From NCBI GenBank assembly GCA_963750995.1, contig CAVVST010000004.1, positions 868,001 to 932,000 on the forward strand: a stretch of DNA of 64,000 bases, in the 5' to 3' direction. Shown here piece by piece: positions 38,566-47,408 of this stretch; the first letter of the stretch is position 1, and each line of letters opens with the position of its first letter. Made by a program: the position numbers and the translations under genes. The notes under the pieces were generated by a model that was not told where the DNA came from, ran no database searches, and saw nothing but the letters and a program-made list of their open reading frames with translations. The DNA comes from CAVVST01 sp963750995. GTDB lineage: Bacteria; Acidobacteriota; Vicinamibacteria; Vicinamibacterales; UBA2999.

Positions 38566-39897
38566 CAGTCTGCTCCTTCGCGCGCGGGGGCGCTGGACGC
38601 TTCGACAATCAGCGTGAGGCCGTTGACCGCGGTGACGCGTACGGGTTGTCCGGCCGCGATGTGAGTGGCGCTCTGTGCGCGCCAGGTTTCTCCATGGACG
38701 TCGACTCGGCCGATCGTGCCGGGCGCCACGTCGCTGAGAGCCCGGCCGTGAGTGCCGAGCATCCCGTCGATTCCAGTGACCGATCGCTGCCGCTGCGCTT
38801 TCAACGCGAGACGCCCGAGGAAGAACGTGATGGCCGAGACAGCGAGCGCGGCGGGGACGATGAAGCCGAGACCGACCGGAACGCCGGGAACGGCGTCGCG
38901 GGTCAGCATGATCGAACCGATGACGAGGCTGATCGTCCCGCCGACACCGAGTGCGCCAAAGCTGGGGATCTTCAGCTCGAGGATCAGCAGCGCCAGGCCG
39001 AACACGATGAGCAGCAGGCCGATCGTGTTCACCGGAAGGATCTGAAAGGCGAAGAAGGCGAGCAGCAGGCACAGCCCGCCGGCGACACCGGGCACGATCG
39101 CGCCGGGACTCCAGAGCTCGATGGTCAGGCCGAGCATGCCCAGCGTCAGCAGCAGGTACGCGATCTGCGGATGCGCAATCGCACCGAGGAAGCGCTGGCG
39201 GGTCGACATGTCGATCCGCCGGATCTCGGCGTTCGTCGTCCGCAGCGTGTGCGTCCGCCCGTCGAATCGCTTGATCGTCCTGCCATCGAGCTGTCGCAGC
39301 AGGTTGTCGATGTCGGTGGCGGAGAACTCGACCAGCGGCGGGGTGGCCATCAGCGCTTCGCGGTCGGTGAATGCACGGCTTTCGAGCACCGCTTCGGCGG
39401 CAAGCATCACGTTGCGGCCGCGGCCTTCGGCGAGCGAACGGACGTAGGCGGCGGCATCCGCAGCCGCCTTCTTCGACGTCGTTTCGTCCATGGTTTCGCC
39501 GGAACCCGATACCGGGTGCGCGGCGCCGATATGCGTGCCGGGCGCCATGGCGGCGATGTCCGCGGCCATCATCAGGACGAAGCCGGCTGACGCTGCGCGT
39601 GCTCCGGAGGGCGCCACCAGCACGGCGACCGGCGCCCGTGAGGTGATCATGCGGGACACGATCGTGCGCGTCGATTCGAGGAGGCCGCCCGGCGTCCTGA
39701 GGATGATGATGACGAGGTCGGCGTTCGAGGTGTCGGCCTGGTCGATGACGCCGGTCAGGTATTCGGCGGAGACCGGGTGGATGATGCCGTCAAGCTCGGC
39801 GACGACCGCGAGCGGCCCGTTCCGGCGGCGCCTGCGTCAGCGAGGTCGCCCCCGCGGCGAGGAGCAGAGCCGCTGCGACGAGCGCGATGCGCGCCAT
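38565..39897 (-). CDS. NfeD/ClpP-class membrane serine protease (one frameshift)
   Basis: Long-form NfeD (1510-N-like). Signal peptide MARIALVAAALLLAAGATSL starts at ATG 39897. The frame slips near 39826 and then continues as VAELDGIIHPVSAEYLTGVI. The protease domain (LRTPGGLLESTR; Ser in RAASAGFVL) is followed by four membrane segments and an NfeD OB-fold tail (GTIGRVDVHGETWRAQS). The joined length is about 443 residues, normal. It partners the stomatin gene downstream; such proteases cleave stomatin C-termini in archaea. A TACAAT box (39903-39908, minus) lies just before the start. Confidence 0.87.
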
Positions 39898-39918
39898 GCC
39901 GCGATTGTATCCCCCAGC

Positions 39919-39987
39919 GGGTCAGACTTGGGGTCAGACCAAGGGTCAGACTTGGGGTCAGACTTCGGGTCAGACCAAGAGTCAGAT
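39919..39987 (+). repeat. 12-bp-period GGGTCAGAC array, left flank of RAYT
   Basis: Six units of GGGTCAGAC plus a 3-nt spacer start at 39919, 39931, 39943, 39955, 39967 and 39979 (the last decayed to GAGTCAGAT). Spacers alternate between TTG/TTC and CAA. The core GGTCAGACC is nearly self-complementary. It lies between the NfeD start and the 3' end of the transposase. Confidence 0.85.
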
Positions 39988-39995
39988 CTGCGAAT

Positions 39996-40643
39996 CTATC
40001 GCGGTAGTCCTTGAAGTCGCGGTTCCTCCGTCGAAGTGTCCGTCAGTGGCCGGCAGGAGTTGGCGGCGCGTCGAATCGTCAATAAGGTATCGTCATCGAT
40101 AGGTGCGCTGCAGGTCTCCCGCCATGCGCGCTGACGATCCAGGAGAGTCGGTCCCAGCGACAAGAAGAGCGGATGAATTGTCACCAACTGGTCTTGTGTC
40201 CCGAGTGCGTGCGTCCGGTAGCTTGACCAGCGATAGAGCTCCGGGCTCGGGACCAGCCCAGCGCGCACCGGATTCAGCTCGAGGTAACGAAGACACGTCA
40301 GCCAATACCGCTCATCCTGAATCAACGACGCTCGGTAACGGCCTTCGCACAGCGTCCCGGTTCGGTCGTATTCCCGGTTAAAGCCTCGGACGTAGGTTTC
40401 GCCGACTCGTTTCATCATTTTTGGCAAGCCGCTTGCGCTCGACGGGGTCGCCTGCAGGTGGACGTGATTAGTCATGAGGACGTATCCATGCAGGTCGACG
40501 TGGCACCTGCGTGAAGCGTCACCGAGCAGTTCAAGATAGACGCGATAGTCGTTCGCGGTCCGGAACATGGCGCTCCTGTTGTTCCCTCGCTGGATGACGT
40601 GCTGACTATGTCCAGGAATGAATAGTCTCGGGCTTCGAGGCAT
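39996..40643 (-). CDS. REP-associated tyrosine transposase (RAYT, Y1/IS200-like)
   Basis: Single-domain Y1 transposase of 215 residues. It opens with RLFIPGHSQHVIQRGNNR, and the HUH metal site is NHVHLQAT (residues about 59-66). The catalytic Tyr region is GETYVRGFNREYDRTGTLCE, followed by GRYRASLIQDERYWL and LELNPVRAG, all standard for RAYTs. It is intact. It is flanked by short-period GGTCAGAC arrays in opposite orientation (39919-39987 and 40777-40820), probably the repeats it recognises. A domesticated element that spreads short palindromes through the genome. Confidence 0.92.
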   Translation of the reverse strand: MPRSPRLFIPGHSQHVIQRGNNRSAMFRTANDYRVYLELLGDASRRCHVDLHGYVLMTNHVHLQATPSSASGLPKMMKRVGETYVRGFNREYDRTGTLCEGRYRASLIQDERYWLTCLRYLELNPVRAGLVPSPELYRWSSYRTHALGTQDQLVTIHPLFLSLGPTLLDRQRAWRETCSAPIDDDTLLTIRRAANSCRPLTDTSTEEPRLQGLPR

Positions 40644-40676
40644 GTCGGCGACGACCGCAAATTGTCGGCCTGTCGG

Positions 40677-40769
40677 CTAGTTGACGATTTCATCCACAAA
40701 CAGGACGTCCTCGGGATCTGGGATCGCAGAAACGACGAACCGGGTGCCGTCAGCCGTACGAAATATTGA
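40677..40769 (-). pseudogene. short C-terminal coding remnant beside RAYT
   Basis: On the minus strand an open stretch of about 30 codons encodes SIFRTADGTRFVVSAIPDPE and ends VDEIVN, closed by TAG at 40679-40677. Upstream it runs straight into a TAG and the right repeat array. It looks like the tail of a gene cut by the RAYT/repeat insertion. Not identifiable. Confidence 0.3.
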
Positions 40770-40776
40770 CTACCCT

Positions 40777-40820
40777 GGTCCGACCGCAGGTCTGACCCAG
40801 GTCTGACCCTCGGTCTGACC
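40777..40820 (-). repeat. GGTCTGACC array, right flank of RAYT
   Basis: Four units GGTCYGACC start at 40777, 40789, 40800 and 40812 (period 11-12). They are in the opposite orientation to the GGTCAGAC array at 39919-39987, so the two arrays bracket the transposase as an inverted pair. Confidence 0.8.
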
Positions 40821-40857
40821 CCTGTATCCGCCGGGGGGCGGTGGCGTCTAATAGGCC

Positions 40858-42576
40858 ATGATGCAAATTCGCTTCTTTGTAACCCTGCTGACAGCAGCGA
40901 TTCTGGCCGCGCCGGCCCACGGGCAGACCGCGCAGGCGGGGGGACATGTCCATTACGCCGAACCGCCCGCCCAGCAGGCGACGACCACCGGGGCGATCGC
41001 ACCGCGGCTGCAGAACCTGGGCACGCATACCTTTCCGGTCTCGACCCGCAACCGCCAGGCGCAGCTGTTCATCAACCAGGGATTGAACCTGGCCTTTGCG
41101 TTCAACCACGCCGAAGCGCGCCGCGCGTTCCGCGAAGCGGCGCGGCTCGACCCCAACCTGGCAATGGCCTACTGGGGCCAGGCGCTGGTGCTGGGCCCGA
41201 ACATCAACGCGCTGATGGAGCCGAACGAAGAGCCCCACGCTTACGAGATGATCCAGAAAGCGCAGTCGCTGAAATCGCGCGCGTCCGCCCGCGAGCAGGC
41301 CTACATCGACGCCCTGGCGCAGCGCTACTCTGGCGCCGCCGCCGATCGCAAGCCGCGCGATCAGGCCTATGCCGACGCCATGCGCGCGGTCCATCGCCGG
41401 TTCCCGCAGGATCTCGACGCCGCGATGCTCTACGTCGAGTCGGTGATGGACCTGCGCCCGTGGGGCTACTGGCAGCGTGACGGCACGCCGCACGAGGGGA
41501 CGGCGGAAATCGTCGCGCTCACCGAGCAGGTGTTGGCGAAGAACCCACGCCACCCGGCGGCCCTGCACATGTACATCCACCTCATGGAAGGGACGGCGAC
41601 GCCCGGCAAGGCGGAACAGGCGGCGGATACGCTCCTGACGCTGATGCCCGCCGCCGGCCACATGGTGCACATGCCGGGACACATCTACCAGCGCGTCGGA
41701 CGCTACGCGGACGCGATGAAGTCGAACGAGCTGGCGATCGCGGCTGACGAGGACTACATCGCGCAGTGTCAGGCGCAGGGGTTGTACCCGATGGGCTATT
41801 ACCCGCACAACATCCACTTCCTCTGGTTCGCCGCCAGCTCCGACGGCCAGAGCCGCGTCGCGATCGAATCGGGCCGCAAGCTCGCGGCGAAGATCGACGA
41901 CGAGACAGTTAAGGCCGTGCCGATGCTGGCCGGATTCCGCCTCGTGCCCTACTACGCGCTGACCCGCTTCGGCCACTGGGAGGAAATGCTCAAGGAGCCG
42001 GAGCCGCCGGCGTTCAGCCCCGTGCTTCGCGCGACCTGGCACTACGCGCGCGGCCTGTCACTCGTGGCCACCGGCCGCACCGACGACGCCGCCGCCGAAC
42101 TCGAGCGCCTCCGGGTATTGTTGTCAGACGACGCGATGAAACAGCCGCTCTTCTCGCCAAACCTCGCGGGATCGGTGCTGGCGCCCGCACCCGAAGTCCT
42201 GCAGGCGGAGATTGACGCGGCGCGCGGCAACTACGACAGCGCGATCGCGCACCTGGAGCGGGCCGTCCGGCTCGAAGACAGCCTGGTCTACACCGAGCCA
42301 TCCGAATTCCATTACCCGCCGCGCCACACGCTCGGTGCAATCCTGCTCGAAGCGGGCCGGCCCGCCGAAGCGGAAACGGTGTACTGGGAGGATCTGCGCC
42401 GCAACCAGGACAACGGCTGGTCGCTGTTCGGTCTGATGCAGGCGCTGCGCGCGCAGAACAAGACGGCCGACGCCGCGCTCATCGAAGCACGATTCTCCAA
42501 GGCGTGGGCGCGATCGGACGTGCAGCTGACGGCGTCGCGGTTGGGACGCGTCCCGTCGGCGAGGCAGACACGGTAA
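40858..42576 (+). CDS. exported TPR-repeat protein
   Basis: Protein of 572 residues. A signal peptide (cleaved after PAHGQ) is followed by TPR motifs over most of its length (NQGLNLAFAFNHAEARRAFR at about 74-93 is the first). A His/Met-rich stretch (HMYIHLMEG, AAGHMVHMPGHIYQR) in the middle is shared by many Acidobacteria and Gemmatimonadota TPR proteins. Function unknown; likely periplasmic. The promoter must lie within or next to the right repeat array. Confidence 0.8.
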   Translation: MMQIRFFVTLLTAAILAAPAHGQTAQAGGHVHYAEPPAQQATTTGAIAPRLQNLGTHTFPVSTRNRQAQLFINQGLNLAFAFNHAEARRAFREAARLDPNLAMAYWGQALVLGPNINALMEPNEEPHAYEMIQKAQSLKSRASAREQAYIDALAQRYSGAAADRKPRDQAYADAMRAVHRRFPQDLDAAMLYVESVMDLRPWGYWQRDGTPHEGTAEIVALTEQVLAKNPRHPAALHMYIHLMEGTATPGKAEQAADTLLTLMPAAGHMVHMPGHIYQRVGRYADAMKSNELAIAADEDYIAQCQAQGLYPMGYYPHNIHFLWFAASSDGQSRVAIESGRKLAAKIDDETVKAVPMLAGFRLVPYYALTRFGHWEEMLKEPEPPAFSPVLRATWHYARGLSLVATGRTDDAAAELERLRVLLSDDAMKQPLFSPNLAGSVLAPAPEVLQAEIDAARGNYDSAIAHLERAVRLEDSLVYTEPSEFHYPPRHTLGAILLEAGRPAEAETVYWEDLRRNQDNGWSLFGLMQALRAQNKTADAALIEARFSKAWARSDVQLTASRLGRVPSARQTR

Positions 42577-42610
42577 GACGGTCGACGATTCAACCGGGGT
42601 AGACTCGGCT

Positions 42611-43846
42611 ATGCGCCGAGTCGCCCTGGTCCTGCTGCTCGTTTTCGCAGCGGGATGCACCACCCGGGATGGCGTCGCCGGCGGCGAGCTGACACCAACG
42701 CTGATTCTGATTACATTCGACGGCTGGCGATGGGACTATCACACGAGGGCCGCCGCCCCCAACCTCCAGCGCCTGATCGCGCGCGGCGTCCACGCTGAAA
42801 GCCTCATTCCCAGTTTTCCGCCGAAGACATTCCCCAATCACTACACGATCGTCACCGGGCTCTATCCTGGCCACCACGGCATCGTCGCCAACTCGATCTA
42901 CGACGCCGCGTCGGGGCGGACCTTCACCAACGACAACGTCAAAGAGGTTCGCGACCCGATGTGGTGGGGCGGCGAGCCGATCTGGGTCACCGCTGAACGA
43001 TCAGGGCAACGAACCGCCGCCCTCTTCTGGCCCGGCTCGGAAGCCTCGATTGGCGGCGTGCTGCCGCACTTGTGGAAGGCCTACGACATGAGCGTTCCAG
43101 GCCCGGCGCGCGTCGATCAGGTCCTTCAATGGCTCGACCTGCCGGAGGCCGAGCGTCCGACGCTCGTCGCGCTCTACTTCTCCGACGTGGATCAGGCCGG
43201 ACATGCCGCAGGACCGGATTCCCAGGCGGTCAGGGATGCCGTCGGCCGTGCTGACGGTTATCTCGGCCTCCTGCTCAGCGGCCTCGATCGCCGCGGCCTC
43301 ACCAATCGCGTCAACGTCGTGGTCGTCTCGGATCACGGCATGGCCGCCGTCAGCTCCGACCGCGTCGTCGTCCTCGACGATTACATTTCCCTGGACGACG
43401 TCGTGGTATCAGAGATCAATCCCACCGTGGGACTTTTTCCCAAACCCGGCAAGGAAGATGCGGTGTACGAGGCGCTTGTCAACGCGCATCCGCGGCTGCG
43501 CGTATTCCGGCGCAGCCAGACGCCCGAGGCCTGGCATTACCGTGATCACCAGAGGATTCCGCCCATCGTCGGCATGGTGGACGAGGGCTGGCAGATCATA
43601 CGCCGCACAACCCGCGATGCCATCCGCGAGGGCCGCGTAACCCCCGCGGGCGGCCAGCACGGGTATGATCCAACGCTGATGTCGATGCGGGGTGTGTTCG
43701 TTGCGGCCGGTCCCGCCTTCCGCCAGGGCGCGACGGTGCCGGCCTTCGAGAACATTCACATTTACAACACTCTCGCCCGGGTCCTCCGCGTAACGCCGGC
43801 GCCAAACGACGGCGGATCGGAAGTGGCGGAGTCACTTCTGCGATGA
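42611..43846 (+). CDS. NPP-type alkaline phosphatase-superfamily phosphodiesterase (lipoprotein)
   Basis: Nucleotide pyrophosphatase/phosphodiesterase relative, 411 residues. The lipobox VFAAGC (about residues 11-16) marks a lipoprotein. The catalytic Thr is in PPKTFPNHYTIVTGLYPGHH; metal ligands are in FDGWRWDY, YFSDVDQAGHAAGP, VSDHGMAA and GGQHGYDP, all intact. First gene of a coupled set: its stop overlaps the next start (ATGA). Confidence 0.9.
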   Translation: MRRVALVLLLVFAAGCTTRDGVAGGELTPTLILITFDGWRWDYHTRAAAPNLQRLIARGVHAESLIPSFPPKTFPNHYTIVTGLYPGHHGIVANSIYDAASGRTFTNDNVKEVRDPMWWGGEPIWVTAERSGQRTAALFWPGSEASIGGVLPHLWKAYDMSVPGPARVDQVLQWLDLPEAERPTLVALYFSDVDQAGHAAGPDSQAVRDAVGRADGYLGLLLSGLDRRGLTNRVNVVVVSDHGMAAVSSDRVVVLDDYISLDDVVVSEINPTVGLFPKPGKEDAVYEALVNAHPRLRVFRRSQTPEAWHYRDHQRIPPIVGMVDEGWQIIRRTTRDAIREGRVTPAGGQHGYDPTLMSMRGVFVAAGPAFRQGATVPAFENIHIYNTLARVLRVTPAPNDGGSEVAESLLR

Positions 43847-44316
43847 TCGGACGCATGCGCGACCCGGCCGGCCGCATTCGTGGATACCTTCTCGTCACAC
43901 TCGCCGTGGGCATGATCGGAATGGCCTCGGAGCTGCTCCTGATCGGCCACCGCGAAACGGCGCAGCAGCAGATTCCTCTGGCCCTCCTCGGCCTGGGCGT
44001 GGTGACGGCGGTGTGGCACGCGGCAGCTCCGCGTACTATGACCGTCAGGGCGCTGCAGGTCATGATGCTGTTGTTCGTCCTGAGCGGCATCGTTGGGGTG
44101 GTCCTGCACTACCGCGGCAACGCCGAGTTCGAGCTGGAAATGTATCCGGCGATGAGCGGATTCGAGCTTGTACAGAAGACCCTGACCGGGGCGACACCGG
44201 TGCTGGCGCCGGGGTCGATGACACTGCTGGGATTGATCGGATTGACCCATACATATAAACATCCATGTCTTGACCGGGGCGCCGGCGCGCTCCGCATTGA
44301 GGAAGGTGACGCATGA
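43843..44316 (+). CDS. four-TM membrane protein of unknown function
   Basis: Protein of 157 residues with about four membrane segments (around 14-36, 44-61, 66-87 and 120-137). No family recognised. ATGA overlaps at both ends tie it to the phosphodiesterase and the HhH protein. The tail after the last segment is short and charged. Confidence 0.75.
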   Translation: MIGRMRDPAGRIRGYLLVTLAVGMIGMASELLLIGHRETAQQQIPLALLGLGVVTAVWHAAAPRTMTVRALQVMMLLFVLSGIVGVVLHYRGNAEFELEMYPAMSGFELVQKTLTGATPVLAPGSMTLLGLIGLTHTYKHPCLDRGAGALRIEEGDA

Positions 44317-44948
44317 TCCGTTTCATCACACCGGTCTGCCTGGCGCTGACGCTGCTGGTTGCGGCTAATGCCAGTGCACAGATCGGTAAGTCCGTGACCA
44401 TTGCCGACGCAAACGTCATTGCCGAGGCCGATCTGGCAAAGCTGCCACACATGAACGCGGCGATCGCGAAGGCACTGGTCGGCAAACGGCCTTTTCTGAG
44501 CATGACCGCGCTGGATATGTTTCTTCAGGGCCAGGGTCTGAACCGCACGCAGCTGAACGAGCTGTACGGCCGCCTTTTTCTTCATATCAATCTGAATACC
44601 GCGAGCGACGCCGAGATTCAGCTCATTCCCAACCTCGGACCGCGGATGCTGCGCGAGTTCAAGGAATACCGTCCCTATGCCAACCTGGCGGTGTTCCATC
44701 GCGAGATCGACAAGTATGTTGACGACGCCGAGCTCGCGCGCCTCGAGCAGTACGTGTTCGTGCCGATCAACCTGAACACCGCGAGCGACGCCGACATCCA
44801 GACCATCCCCGGCCTCGGGGCACGGATGCTGCGCGAGTTCAAGGAATACAGGCCTTATAAGCAGATCGAGCAGTTCCGCCGCGAGATCGGCAAGTACGTC
44901 AGCAAGGAAGAAGTCGCACGCTTCGAGCGCTACGTCACCCTGAACTGA
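44313..44948 (+). CDS. exported helix-hairpin-helix protein with internal duplication
   Basis: Protein of 211 residues: signal peptide (ending NASAQ), then three HhH (ComEA-like) units. The second and third are a tandem 60-residue duplication (DNA 44586-44765 and 44766-44945), each opening INLNTASDA and containing MLREFKEYRPY. The first unit (IADANVIAEADLAKLPHMN) is diverged. ComEA-type modules bind DNA at the cell surface, but the export and operon context (a membrane protein and a phosphodiesterase) leaves the role open. Confidence 0.8.
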   Translation: MIRFITPVCLALTLLVAANASAQIGKSVTIADANVIAEADLAKLPHMNAAIAKALVGKRPFLSMTALDMFLQGQGLNRTQLNELYGRLFLHINLNTASDAEIQLIPNLGPRMLREFKEYRPYANLAVFHREIDKYVDDAELARLEQYVFVPINLNTASDADIQTIPGLGARMLREFKEYRPYKQIEQFRREIGKYVSKEEVARFERYVTLN

Positions 44949-44950
44949 CG

Positions 44951-45442
44951 GTGAGCGAGGGGACCCGGATCGCCGCCCGCCTGCGGGCGGCGATCGACGA
45001 AGGCGCGGCGCTCTTCGAGGGTGTGAGCGAGGAGCGGGCGGCCCGGCGGCCGGCGCCGGGCGCATGGTGCGCGCGCGAAGTAATCGGCCACCTGATCGAC
45101 TCGGCCTGCAATAACCAGCGCCGGTTCGTCATCAACCAGCACACCGAGCGGCTTTCCGTCGATCGCTACGATCAGGAGGCGTGGGTATCGGCGTCGCATC
45201 ACGCCGATACGCCGGCGTCTGAGCTGGTGCCGACATGGCAGGCGTACAACCGCCAGATCGCGCGGATCGTCGAACACATGCCGGATGAGACGCTCAACCG
45301 GCCGCGCGGCCCGATCGCCGACTACCGGTTTGGCTATCTCGAATACCAGCCGTCAGACGCCGCGACGCTGCGCGATCTGGTCGAGGACTACGTCGGTCAC
45401 ATCCATCATCACCTCAGGCAGATTCGCCGCCTCCTGCCCTAG
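44951..45442 (+). CDS. DinB-family metal-dependent protein
   Basis: DinB/YfiT four-helix protein of 163 residues. The three His expected for the metal site are in REVIGHLIDS and DYVGHIHHHLRQ. Start is GTG 44951, 2 nt after the HhH stop. Members include thiol transferases and hydrolases; the substrate is unknown. Confidence 0.82.
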   Translation: MSEGTRIAARLRAAIDEGAALFEGVSEERAARRPAPGAWCAREVIGHLIDSACNNQRRFVINQHTERLSVDRYDQEAWVSASHHADTPASELVPTWQAYNRQIARIVEHMPDETLNRPRGPIADYRFGYLEYQPSDAATLRDLVEDYVGHIHHHLRQIRRLLP

Positions 45443-45510
45443 CTGACGTCGGCAATCTTGCACCTCTTACGGCAAGGAGCTGTGGCCCACAGCTCATCCG
45501 AGGAGGAAAC

Positions 45511-46128
45511 ATGAAAAACATTGCCGTGTTGCCGGTCGTGCTCGCGGCCGCACTGTCGTTCGCCTGCAACGCTGAGAATCGAAACACGTCGAACGAGTCC
45601 ACCATCGGAACGACGGGAGACGCCGTCAGTGCCGGTGACCGGGATTTCGTCGAGGATCTGACGATCGCCAACATGGCTGAAGTCGAGCTCGGCAAGATGG
45701 CGATGGAGCGTGCCGCTAACGCCGAGGTCAAGCAGTTCGGCGACATGATGGTCAGGGACCACACGAAGGCGGGCGACGAGCTGAAGCAGGTCGCCACGCG
45801 GCACTCGATCCCGGCGCCGGCCGCGCTCGATCAGAAACACCAGGAGCTCAAGACCAAGTTGTCGACCCTGAGAGGCGCCGAGTTCGATCGTGAGTACATG
45901 AGCGCGATGGTCGACGGCCACGAAGACGTCGTCGATCGTCTGCAGACGCGCGCCAGCGAGGATCGTTTCGGCGACGACAAGGGCGCGGTGAAGCCGGAAA
46001 GCAGTGACAATCCGGTTGAAGCCGCCCTCAACCAGTGGGCTGCCGCGGCGCTCCCGACTGTCCGGCATCACCTGGACGAGGCGAAACGCATTAACGACGG
46101 CCTGGGACGGGCGCTCACCCGCCGGTAG
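45511..46128 (+). CDS. DUF4142 lipoprotein
   Basis: Protein of 205 residues with a lipobox (LSFAC near residue 19) and a DUF4142 four-helix domain (FVEDLTIANMAEVELGKMAM, about 49-68). The ATG has a strong GAGGAGGAAAC site upstream. DUF4142 proteins are periplasmic ferritin-like folds of unknown role, often stress-linked. Confidence 0.85.
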   Translation: MKNIAVLPVVLAAALSFACNAENRNTSNESTIGTTGDAVSAGDRDFVEDLTIANMAEVELGKMAMERAANAEVKQFGDMMVRDHTKAGDELKQVATRHSIPAPAALDQKHQELKTKLSTLRGAEFDREYMSAMVDGHEDVVDRLQTRASEDRFGDDKGAVKPESSDNPVEAALNQWAAAALPTVRHHLDEAKRINDGLGRALTRR

Positions 46129-46155
46129 CTGCTGGTAGTTGGTAGCTGGTAGCTC

Positions 46156-46181
46156 GTAGCCGGAGGCCTTCAGGCCTCCGG
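46156..46181 (+). repeat. GTAG-hairpin repeat, intergenic copy
   Basis: GTAG plus the perfect inverted repeat CCGGAGGCCT-TC-AGGCCTCCGG. The 26 nt are identical to the copy in the dinG-like gene (minus strand, 21087-21062). It is preceded by a short tandem of GGTAGCT/GGTAGTT units (46137-46155). It lies between convergent genes and can also serve as a terminator. Confidence 0.8.
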
Positions 46182-46183
46182 GA

Positions 46184-46939
46184 CTACGGCACGTAAATCG
46201 ACCGGGCCGTGAGTTCGCGGTGATCCAGTCCCGCGGCCTTGTTTAACAGCCGCAGTTGTGGGGGCAGCTCGACTGGAAACCGCCACTCGTCCGCACGTCC
46301 ACCGACACCGGCCAGGCGGGACGCCGTTGCGTCCCACCATGGCGAGACACTGCGTGAAATCGGCTCGACGATCAGGATGCGCGCGCCGCGGCCCGCTGTC
46401 TCCATCAGCGCCGTTTCCAAGGCTATCCGCTCGGCGTCGGGTAGTTCATTGAGTACATACGCCGCAAGGACGGCCGAGCCTGCTCGCGGCGCCGGGAACC
46501 GTGCGGCATCGCCCTGGCGCGCGCGCCCCTGCAGCCCGAGCGCGCGATAGGTCCATCGCGCCTCCTCGACCGCCCAGGGATGGCGGTCGATGCCCGTGAC
46601 GTCCGGCCCCCCGCCGGCCGCAATCGCCCAGGCGGCGCCCGCAGCGCCGGTGCCGCAGCCGAGGTCGAGAATCGCCCGTGGTGCCGGCACGTCGGCCCCG
46701 AGTGCGCGCACAATCAGATCGGTTGCGAGAAAGTGCAGTGGCGCGTAGTACAACGCGAACGCGGCGCGCTTGCCCTTGGTGTCGAGCGATCGCCGCACGT
46801 CCTCGTCGCGCCGGCCGACGTAGCGCGCCGACAGCGCTCGAAGCGCTCTCGTTACTTCCTGCACGCGCAGTTCCGAGAGGTGGCGCGCTTCCAGCTTTTC
46901 CATCCATTGGGCGAAGATGCCAAGTGCGTCGGGCGTCAT
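46184..46939 (-). CDS. class I SAM-dependent methyltransferase
   Basis: Protein of about 251 residues. SAM motif I is AILDLGCGTGAAGAAWA, followed by DVTGIDRHP and AAYVLNELPDAE. It resembles Rsm22-type rRNA methyltransferases, but no metal-cluster cysteines are seen. The ATG at 46939-46937 overlaps the opposite-strand kinase ATG by two bases within one CATG. An ATG at 46954 (MTHSAM) is an alternative. Confidence 0.75.
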   Translation of the reverse strand: MTPDALGIFAQWMEKLEARHLSELRVQEVTRALRALSARYVGRRDEDVRRSLDTKGKRAAFALYYAPLHFLATDLIVRALGADVPAPRAILDLGCGTGAAGAAWAIAAGGGPDVTGIDRHPWAVEEARWTYRALGLQGRARQGDAARFPAPRAGSAVLAAYVLNELPDAERIALETALMETAGRGARILIVEPISRSVSPWWDATASRLAGVGGRADEWRFPVELPPQLRLLNKAAGLDHRELTARSIYVP

Positions 46940-47408
46940 GGCTGAATGCGTCATCTTGATCGGTTTGCCCGCGGCGGGAAAGAGCACCTTTTACCGGGAG
47001 CGATTTGCCGGCACCCACGACCACATCAGCAAGGATCTGCTCCGTAACAACCGCCGGCCGGAGCGCCGGCAGGAACAGTTGATCCTCGAAAGCCTCTCCT
47101 GCGGGCGGTCGCTCGTCGTGGACAACACCAACGCCAGCGCCGCGATTCGTGCCCCGCTCATTCAGGCCGCCCGCGCCCACGGCGCCAAGGTCACCGGCTA
47201 TTACTTCCCGACCGAGGCCGGGACGGCGCTGCGGCGGAATCGGGCCCGTGAAGGAAAGGACCGCGTGCCGGACGTGGCGATTTTCGCGGTGCGTAAACGC
47301 CTGGAGCCACCCTCGCCCGAGGAGGGCTTCGACGAACTGTTTGAAGTAAAGCTACTCGAGGACGATCGTCGGTTCGAAGTGGTTCCCTGGATCGGCAACC
47401 GCCTCTGA
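46938..47408 (+). CDS. P-loop kinase (AAA_33 family)
   Basis: Small kinase of 156 residues. Walker A GLPAAGKST is at about residues 9-17, and VVDNTNASAAIRAPL is the lid/nucleoside-binding motif of the polynucleotide kinase-like AAA_33 family. It likely phosphorylates a small molecule or nucleic-acid end. The ATG shares its AT with the ATG of the divergent methyltransferase. Its 3' end overlaps a small opposite-strand ORF. Confidence 0.8.
   Translation: MAECVILIGLPAAGKSTFYRERFAGTHDHISKDLLRNNRRPERRQEQLILESLSCGRSLVVDNTNASAAIRAPLIQAARAHGAKVTGYYFPTEAGTALRRNRAREGKDRVPDVAIFAVRKRLEPPSPEEGFDELFEVKLLEDDRRFEVVPWIGNRL

Noticed and set aside
39919..39987. Possible CRISPR array
   Set aside because: Units are 9-12 bp with 3-nt spacers, no unique spacers, no cas genes; it belongs with the RAYT.
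40750..42042. Minus-strand frame of 430 codons
   Set aside because: Antisense to the exported TPR protein and running into the repeat array; no motif.
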